In this document: one piece after another, positions 61,501-64,000 of the stretch
How the letters are laid out: each line of letters starts with the position of its first letter
Numbering within the stretch: the stretch's first letter is position 1
Assembly (NCBI GenBank): GCA_009746045.1
Contig: RPFO01001034.1
Location: 1-64,000 of the forward strand
Direction of reading: 5' to 3'
Length of the DNA: 64,000 bases
From: Mesostigma viride
Taxonomy: Eukaryota; Streptophyta; Mesostigmatophyceae; Mesostigmatales; Mesostigmataceae
The notes under the pieces: generated by a model
Databases searched by the model: none
What the model saw: only the letters and a program-made list of their open reading frames with translations
What the model was told of the DNA's origin: nothing
Translations under genes and position numbers: made by a program

Positions 61501-64000
61501 ATCTGATAGGAAGAGCCCCGAATATCCCCCCCCACGGCCATCCCCTCCAGCTCCCCTTTCGACGTCACCCTCATCGTGAACGTCCCCGTCTTGTCGATCG
61601 CGATGCGCACGCGGTAGATACCCGCGCTCAGCGCCACGTACGAGGGCCCCTGCACCTGCCGGCTGGGGGATATGGTCACGCTGTCGGGCAGGTAGGTGGG
61701 CGGCATCCCTGGGGGCCCCACCGGGCCAAGGGACAGGGGGCCCGAGGGCAGACCCGCCAGGTTGCCGACGGGGAACCCCGGGCCGCTGATGGCGATGGTG
61801 AAGTTGTCCTTGGGGTACTGTGTTGGGGGCTGATTCAGCCCAAAGATGTTGATGGCGGTGATGGTGACCTCGGTGAGTTCGCCCGCGGTCAGCTGCCGAG
61901 GGGGGGGGGGGGGGGGATGGTGAGGTAGGCCATCAAGGAGCAACCAATAGAACGATAAGATTCAAGGGGGGTATGAGGAATAGGGGCGACGAATAGAACG
62001 ATAAGAATCAAGGGGGTATGAGGAATAGGAGCGACGAATAGAACGATAAGAATCAAGGGGGGTAGGAGGAATAGGAGCGACGAATAGAACGATAAGAATC
62101 AAGGGGGGTATGAGGAATAGGAGAGACGAATAGAACGATAAGAATCAAGGGGGGTATGAGGAATAGGAGCGACGAATAGAACGATAAGAATCAAGGGGGG
62201 TATGAGGAATAGGAGCGACGAATAGAACGATAAGAATCAAGGGGGGTATGAGGAATTGGAGAGACAAGGAACTGGTAAGGAAAACTTGACATGGCAAGTC
62301 AGGAAGCAGAGACCTGCCAAGAAGATGCCAAGACGATGCAAACAAGATGCAAACAAGATGCAAACAAGATGCAAACAAGATGCAAACAAGATGCAAACAA
62401 GATGCAAACAAGATGCAAACAAGATGCAAACAAGATGCAAACAAGATGCAAACAAGATGCAAACAAGATGCAGACAAGGCCCCTCTGTCAGCTGCTCATG
62501 GTCATGGAGAATGCCATGGCCGGCAGGCATTGCAACCACCATTGGTGATGAATGCCATGGCCGGCAGGCATTGTAACGATGGGCAACCAGCGATTGCGAT
62601 CAGCCATGCATGGCGCGTACTTATCAGGATCAGCGTCCACACGACTAGCCCGCAAGCGTGGAAGCACATGGCTGCTCTTGAATCAAGAGCTGCATGCGGC
62701 AGACCACATGCTTCCGTATTCCACGTGCCAAGTCCACCAAACGCAACTAGTCCGACCCATGGTCACCGCCTCTGGCAATGACCAATCCTCGAACATTGAC
62801 CGCGTTTAAATGAAGAAGAAGTCATAATCAAATCAACATGAAGTCTATCATCGGGGACCAATCCTGGGTCCCCCATTAAAGCGTCACACTGGTGTCACAC
62901 CACACTTACTTCGACCAGATGAATAGGCTCATCGCCTTGCAATGATTTGGCATGCAACCACTTACACACACATTCATGCCGCTCAACCGACCCATCGCCA
63001 TGTGCCCATTATCATCGCATGCCAAAATCATGATAAAATTCGTAGAAACGTGATAATAACAACTGCATCATGCCGTGAGGGAGACATATGTGAACACACT
63101 CCACGTAAATTATTCTATCCCACCAGTAGTTTTATTACGCATGTTGCCACTCACCAGCAGCACGCCCACCCCCTTGATGACCCCCGGACCGTCCAGATAC
63201 GACTTAGTCGCGAACGTGACCAGCGGGTAAATGTCCACCAGCGGCGGCTGTATGGCGATGCTGTCCTGCCCCGTGTAGTAGAGATACGCGATGTCATCCA
63301 TCCCAATCCCGTAACGCTGCAGCATCTGGTACTGCCCCAGCGCCGCCGTGCCCGCTTGGCTCGGTGCTGCTGCCGTCTGCCCCTCGATGCCAAACACGTT
63401 CATCATGAACTGGCCCCCGGGGCTGCCTCGGTCGTCCTCGAGGAAGAAGAGCCGCGCGGGGTTGCCGGCGTACTTTGCCTGGATGGTGGAGATGTAGAGC
63501 ACAAGAGAGGAGGAGGGGCGCAGCGAGCCCACCAGGGACGAGAGCTCCTCGAGGATCACCCAGCTGAGGATCTGGGTGGATGAAAAGGGGCAAGGGCGGG
63601 GGGGGGGGAGGGACGGGGGAACGGGGGCAAGGGGGAGAGGGGGACACGCGGCAAGAAGTGAAGATGCGTGTGAGCGTGAGCATAAGAGTCCTTTGTGTGC
63701 ATGCAGGTGCGTGCCTTCCAACCCTTACAAGTTCATAGTAGTACGTGAATATGCCGACTTACTGCCTGTTCATGACAGGTGCGTGCGTTCCAACCCTTAG
63801 TTAATTCGTGAATGTGCCATGCCAACATAGTGCTTCATGACAGCGGTGTGAGTGCTTCTCATGATTTCGTCGGCTTGTATTGGCAGGTCCCCCTCCCCCT
63901 TACCTAAGGTGTGTCCCCCCACCCCTTACCCGCGGCATGCCCCCCCCCCCTTACCTGCGGTGTATCCACTTGCGACAAAAAGTTCATCCTCAGCTGCACC
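25749..64000 (-). CDS. Giant polycystin-1-like receptor: filamin-type repeats, REJ, GAIN/GPS, five TM segments (N terminus off window)
   Basis: Twenty-four minus-strand exons join with matching phases: 64000-63955, 63571-63155, 61892-61254, 60474-60109, 58730-58242, 57360-56509, 55938-55263, 54775-54398, 51775-51589, 51115-49918, 49120-47054, 46371-44020, 43394-41838, 41137-38150, 37403-36783, 36182-35346, 34127-33136, 32193-31470, 31058-30751, 30079-29952, 29298-29190, 28514-28448, 26987-26799, 26159-25749. They sum to at least 6,198 residues. The order of parts is extracellular filamin-type Ig repeats, REJ region, GAIN and GPS, TM1-TM3, cytoplasmic Pro-rich/IQ loop, TM4-TM5, tail. This follows polycystin-1 but without PLAT and without the TRP-like channel half. 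Such proteins act at the plasma or ciliary membrane as adhesion or mechanosensory receptors, which is family knowledge here and not shown by the sequence. No second gene interrupts it. Confidence 0.88.
26799..26987 (-). CDS. Giant receptor, basic exon before TM4
   Basis: LMSKRRADAPGQWARRSATG ... LRPRIRSREAELAELQRRRK and LKQMQKSRK, 63 codons, phase 0 at both ends. The charged helix leading straight into the TM4 exon resembles the juxtamembrane stretch of the family. Confidence 0.75.
27241..27400 (-). other. Unassigned protein-like segment in an intron
   Basis: Minus strand: after a CACAG a frame reads SVDNLDLMPSAAGTFLDVST, AFHFDAADSHWLKVVSTFDL and SLLAPIRAADIITK. It is less GC-rich than the receptor exons and has no matching donor in phase. 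It may be a relic of another gene or element inside the intron between 26987 and 28448. Confidence 0.3.
27422..27617. repeat. (CCCCTCG)n minisatellite
   Basis: About 27 copies of a 7-bp unit, inside a receptor intron. The minus transcript is G-rich (GGGGCGA), so a G-quadruplex is possible in the pre-mRNA. Confidence 0.95.
27841..27902. repeat. (AAT)n microsatellite
   Basis: About 21 uninterrupted AAT/ATA triplets in a receptor intron. The Ile or Asn runs in overlapping frames are not coding. Confidence 0.95.
28448..30079 (-). CDS. Giant receptor, three short exons with tandem IQ motifs
   Basis: Exons 30079-29952, 29298-29190 and 28514-28448 have phases 1, 2 and 0. The first reads RHSQYGAHLRAAAGIDPSSP and FLQEGGYVP. 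The second reads EALDSVVIIIQRAWRRKAAQ and RRRRVAATKIQAAWR, two overlapping IQ motifs (IQxxxRxxxxR type) that normally bind calmodulin or EF-hand light chains. The third is the charged GYITRQHIRERREAEDKGRP. The exons are small and were chosen by phase, so their exact borders are less sure than for the large exons. Decayed copies of the IQ exon end occur near 29035 and 28945. Confidence 0.72.
28769..28870. repeat. AC-rich imperfect minisatellite
   Basis: ACACACATACTGA(C/T)GC units followed by CACACCAGCAAA units, in a receptor intron. Confidence 0.8.
30751..32193 (-). CDS. Giant receptor, proline-rich cytoplasmic loop exons
   Basis: Exons 32193-31470 and 31058-30751 encode about 340 residues that are mostly Pro, Gly, Ala and Arg, for example PGTPGTPVPPVPPMLGPA, PPPLPPFGYGMPPP and PIPGGPPPPPPPTGGMMRPR. 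These PPPLPP-type stretches are possible SH3, WW or profilin/EVH1 ligands. They lie between TM3 and TM4, which is the cytoplasmic side in polycystin-1 topology. Phases (starts completing AG+G, ends 0, then 2) agree with the flanking exons. Confidence 0.75.
32370..32608. repeat. ~76-bp minisatellite, three copies
   Basis: Each copy has AAGATACGAGG, AATCATAGTAATAGTAATAA and GAATGATA then GCAATGAGCATA. A partial copy precedes at about 32330. It lies in the intron between exons 34127-33136 and 32193-31470. Confidence 0.9.
33136..34127 (-). CDS. Giant receptor, GPS motif, TM1, linker, TM2 and TM3
   Basis: The exon opens LQIPVNRLTGSTC. The GPS motif follows as CRFWDVSTASW and VVVCETKHLSVFGV, with cleavage expected at HL/S. 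TM1 is ATALYVLGAILLCYVAANLA. A Gly/Ala/Pro-rich linker of about 110 residues occupies the place of PLAT. Then come SWWGKVERAIRLHHLIGRTI and YIEPASKYTRPQRLTVLLC (TM2), and LTAKVIVAVAAAILLFPSEV (TM3). The W..-HHL-x-x-R and (F/Y)TRxQRLT motifs before TM2 are typical of the polycystin-1 family. The exon ends in phase 2 after KEKEEP. Confidence 0.88.
34394..35318. repeat. ~925-bp (GAA)n/(GAG)n trinucleotide tract
   Basis: (GAA)n from 34394 to about 34605, then almost pure (GAG)n to 35318 with rare interruptions near 34664, 34952 and 35068. It is wholly inside the intron between the GAIN and GPS exons. In the transcript it is a polypyrimidine (CUC)n(CUU)n tract. Long homopeptide frames on either strand are artefacts. 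Confidence 0.98.
35346..37403 (-). CDS. Giant receptor, GAIN-domain exons
   Basis: Exon 37403-36783 (207 codons) is mostly helical: INRLNIEAGQDRLDRIDAAL, LDELQQLQDAIFAEEAAG and MRVSIQDLMSFITLASEFSR. This is expected for GAIN subdomain A. Exon 36182-35346 (279 codons) starts RRRRLLSTLPSL, carries AVAGRSLLSTGTRLRHLLSA, and then turns to beta-rich sequence: SSLYLQVSAHVTD, SFILPSGLRYQLVD and AVVSFRLVDPVTAAGMNVSV. That is expected for subdomain B leading into GPS. Placement directly before the GPS exon is the main support. Confidence 0.75.
37760..38062 (-). repeat. Three decayed copies of the REJ exon 3' end in its intron
   Basis: Minus-strand copies at about 38062-38025 (AVGTLNVNLVH), 37972-37935 (VATGNLNFNLVN) and 37810-37770 (TVGIGIPDDNLVH) resemble the true exon end AIGNLNFNL plus GTGCGT. 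They sit downstream in the same intron. Confidence 0.85.
38150..41137 (-). CDS. Giant receptor, 996-codon REJ-type exon
   Basis: The exon reads phase 0 from IGTARSDPIRVQLLGSGARN to IGNLNFNL. Residues about 5/10 into the exon give the receptor-for-egg-jelly signature seen in polycystin-1 relatives: ELDVSKSHDPDDPATG, FLFDWACRLEDDFP, then VLSLPRGTLAPGRYVFTITV. A second, weaker unit reads FRWEVLEGTL and LVIRAGALRAGSSYRFRLVA. Between them lies a linker rich in RR-L motifs (RRRRVLLMDRN, MMRRRLLTGDS, FLRRRSLPL, VTRRQLLQAS). REJ regions are extracellular and precede GAIN/GPS in this family, as here. Confidence 0.85.
41838..43394 (-). CDS. Giant receptor, 519-codon exon with filamin-type repeats
   Basis: It opens SRDEFGNALSVGG after a CAG acceptor and ends YTAQGT before GTGCGT. 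Repeats are LGDGRYSVNVPYTQRGPHEI with ASPFNVEV; LEDGTYSVSYNSSFAGDYSL with MGSPYPVHIYPA; and DGDGTYTAFCLPEMAARYSV. A Ser/Asn/Gly-rich linker (SSTLPSNNSTSSGNGTSSG) near 42120 has several potential N-glycosylation sites. Confidence 0.87.
43535..43800. repeat. (GGGC/GGGT)n tetranucleotide tract
   Basis: About 260 bp of GGGC and GGGT units with occasional GGC slips, in the intron between exons 46371-44020 and 43394-41838. G-runs of three at every four bases on the plus strand make it a strong G-quadruplex candidate; the transcript carries the C-rich strand. Confidence 0.95.
44020..46371 (-). CDS. Giant receptor, 784-codon exon with filamin-type repeats and an acidic insert
   Basis: The exon runs from LHMDMEEL to PAPIIIQ, phase 0 at both ends. 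Repeats include DRGDGSYLFTYTSQQAGNLR, KAGDYIMEV with VQGSPFNPLRITPG, TTAGEYQLRVAINGG, LGNGTYAIPYNVTVAGFYE with KNSPF, and TLAGEYRVAVSLLDRHVAGS. Between two repeats (about 44690-45000) is a low-complexity insert with SLLRVRGRRL, RSRSLLHANGS, an all-Asp stretch (YIDDDDDDD) and ARRFLAADGEG. That insert could be a flexible or processed linker. Confidence 0.87.
47054..49120 (-). CDS. Giant receptor, single 689-codon exon with at least four filamin-type repeats
   Basis: It starts after CCCCAG with ATGGCCACCCAG and ends before GTATGG, phase 0 at both ends. The Met is internal, not a start. Visible repeats are WQGDGRYAVQYQAPAGLYS; PQPDGSIAVQYTLPQEGSYN with ISGSPVRVVAR; DNGDGTYSVITDIELSGSYS with VTGSPFGVVVRA; and DNNDGTYTVSVLSTTAGTFR with LATSPFLVTR. 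Connecting segments such as ARDFFNNIQY, ARDGFGNDLR and TRDAYGNPITSGG mark repeat starts. A decayed copy of this exon's start with its acceptor lies upstream near 49345-49410. Confidence 0.87.
49682..49858 (-). repeat. Two decayed copies of an exon end with its donor
   Basis: The exon ending QRDQYGNVV at 49918 is echoed downstream at about 49858-49812 (MQQRDQYGNAVVNSG, donor GT kept) and 49720-49682 (MQQQHQFGNMIVS). Spacing is about 106 and 130 bp. Confidence 0.88.
49918..55938 (-). CDS. Giant receptor, filamin-type repeat exons (residues ~937-1749)
   Basis: Exons 55938-55263, 54775-54398, 51775-51589 and 51115-49918 have phases 1, 1, 2 and 0, and they only stay open when joined in this order. 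Motifs include ARNRLDMDIE, ARDRFRNRQL, DNHDGTYTSSVTLTRVGGYR, EMDAFGNPRTNQG, LGDGKHSVTF with AGIYDLIITG, DHKDGTYTVSYSPLYQGDY and QRDQYGNVV. These are repeats of the filamin/ABP280 type. SARARRRLQAV (about 50855) is one of many RR-L motifs in linkers of this ectodomain. Confidence 0.83.
51327..51541. repeat. 38-bp minisatellite, about five and a half copies
   Basis: The unit contains CATGCAACAAGCATG and GGTGGCTGGTTC. It fills most of the intron between exons 51775-51589 and 51115-49918. Confidence 0.92.
52085..53450. repeat. ~600-bp degenerate tandem repeat, about three copies, with a poly-G run
   Basis: Three copies of a ~125-bp core start GCTTGCCATCAGCGTGACT at about 52217, 52820 and 53309 and end near CATCATCGGCAAGC. 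Flanking ACATCATGTGGGACCA segments and GGTAAGGA segments also repeat. On the minus strand the cores read VFVLPEGPLTFIGRVALVMH and VTLMAS, so they could be relics of an exon. A G homopolymer of about 34 lies at 52483-52516. Confidence 0.8.
53910..54358. repeat. (GTAT)n tetranucleotide, about 110 copies
   Basis: Near-perfect tract 40 bp from the donor at 54398 on the transcript's downstream side. Cys-Met-Tyr-Val and His-Thr-Tyr-Ile frames are artefacts. Confidence 0.98.
56509..61892 (-). CDS. Giant receptor, filamin-type repeat exons (residues ~155-936)
   Basis: Exons 61892-61254, 60474-60109, 58730-58242 and 57360-56509 are all phase 0. Each shows pieces of the filamin Ig pattern, in which a D-x-(G/N)-x-Y strand is followed by A-G-x-Y-x-L/V-x-V and then G-S-P-F. 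Examples are RDRFGNRVVRGGD, DASNGTYTVTF with GSPPFEIRLAPG, DTGDGKYTVVMVE with EGSPFAIDVAPA, and RDIYGNKVEQSG. The recurring R-D-x-(F/Y)-G-N segment marks the start of successive repeats. Several N-x-S/T sites fit an extracellular location. Confidence 0.82.
58995..59290. repeat. 26-bp minisatellite, about eleven copies
   Basis: The unit contains AAACTACAATCAGTCTCTA with TGATATC or TGCTATC. It lies in the intron between exons 60474-60109 and 58730-58242. Confidence 0.93.
61955..62268. repeat. ~46-bp minisatellite, about six and a half copies
   Basis: The unit contains GAATAGAACGATAAGAATCA, a run of four to six G and TATGAGGAATAGGAG. It is in a receptor intron just upstream, in transcript direction, of the acceptor at 61893. 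Confidence 0.92.
62334..62475. repeat. 11-bp tandem repeat (CAAGATGCAAA), about twelve copies
   Basis: Perfect until the last, diverged copy (CAAGATGCAGA). It is followed by two copies of GAATGCCATGGCCGGCAGGC near 62509 and 62550. No gene is supported between 61893 and 63154 apart from the intron itself. Confidence 0.95.
63155..64000 (-). CDS. Giant receptor, first visible exons (residues 1-154 of the visible part)
   Basis: The partial exon 64000-63955 reads VQLRMNFLSQVDTPQ before GTAAGG. The next exon (63571-63155, 139 codons) reads ILSWVILEELSSLV, FLEDDRGSPGGQFMMNVFGI, then DDIAYLYYTG and VDIYPLVTFATKSYL, ending before GTGAGT. Both borders are phase 0. I do not recognise this domain. It lacks the filamin-repeat signature and could be the end of an N-terminal ligand-binding domain. 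Immediately after the first donor the sequence CCGC(A/G)GGTAAGGGG recurs twice in the intron. Confidence 0.75.
63700..63850. repeat. ~75-bp tandem duplication in the first visible intron
   Basis: GTGCGTGCCTTCCAACCCTTA at about 63708 and GTGCGTGCGTTCCAACCCTTA at about 63780 start two copies. Each continues to a GTGAAT(A/G)TGCC, and a third partial copy (TGACAGCGGTGTGAGTG) follows. Confidence 0.85.

Noticed and set aside
58995-62475. CRISPR-like arrays of 26-, 46- and 11-bp repeats
   Set aside because: No unique spacers between repeats, no cas genes, eukaryotic introns; ordinary minisatellites.

Overview
The window is nuclear DNA from a eukaryote. It shows spliceosomal introns in two genes that resolve phase by phase, an AATAAA-type poly(A) signal, non-LTR retrotransposon debris, and many micro- and minisatellites. 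Coding exons are GC-rich, while the spacer around 6-24 kb is more AT-rich. A GC-rich, repeat-laden protist such as a green alga fits, but nothing here fixes the lineage.

Layout. 1-1.15 kb is a GA microsatellite. 1.35-2.9 kb (minus) holds the 5' exons of a tentative AKAP7-like 2H-phosphoesterase gene. 3.8-7.6 kb (plus) is a complete four-exon phosducin-like 3 (PDCL3/PLP2) gene encoding 251 residues. 8.5-13.4 kb is a nest of broken LINEs whose 3' ends share a hairpin and a (TTAA)n tail. 13.4-15.6 kb (minus) is a two-exon group XII-like secreted phospholipase A2 with Arg at the catalytic His position. 15.6-25.7 kb has no gene I can defend. It contains a large inverted duplication (19.45-22.2 kb), one arm of which carries a 24-copy 42-bp satellite, and a second LINE fragment.

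25.75 kb to beyond 64 kb (minus) is one giant gene. I can join 24 exons with every intron phase consistent, giving at least 6,198 residues with the N terminus off the right edge. In order the protein has an unrecognised region, many filamin-type Ig repeats, a REJ region, a GAIN/GPS autoproteolysis module, TM1-TM3, a long proline-rich loop with IQ motifs, TM4-TM5 and a short tail. This is a polycystin-1-like receptor lacking a PLAT domain and the C-terminal channel.

The most unusual signal is in the introns of both well-resolved genes. The exon end plus its splice site is repeated as decayed tandem copies inside the adjoining intron (splice-junction echoes). I found this at more than ten junctions, on both strands and on both donor and acceptor sides. 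It suggests that introns here arise or grow by local tandem duplication of exon-intron boundaries.
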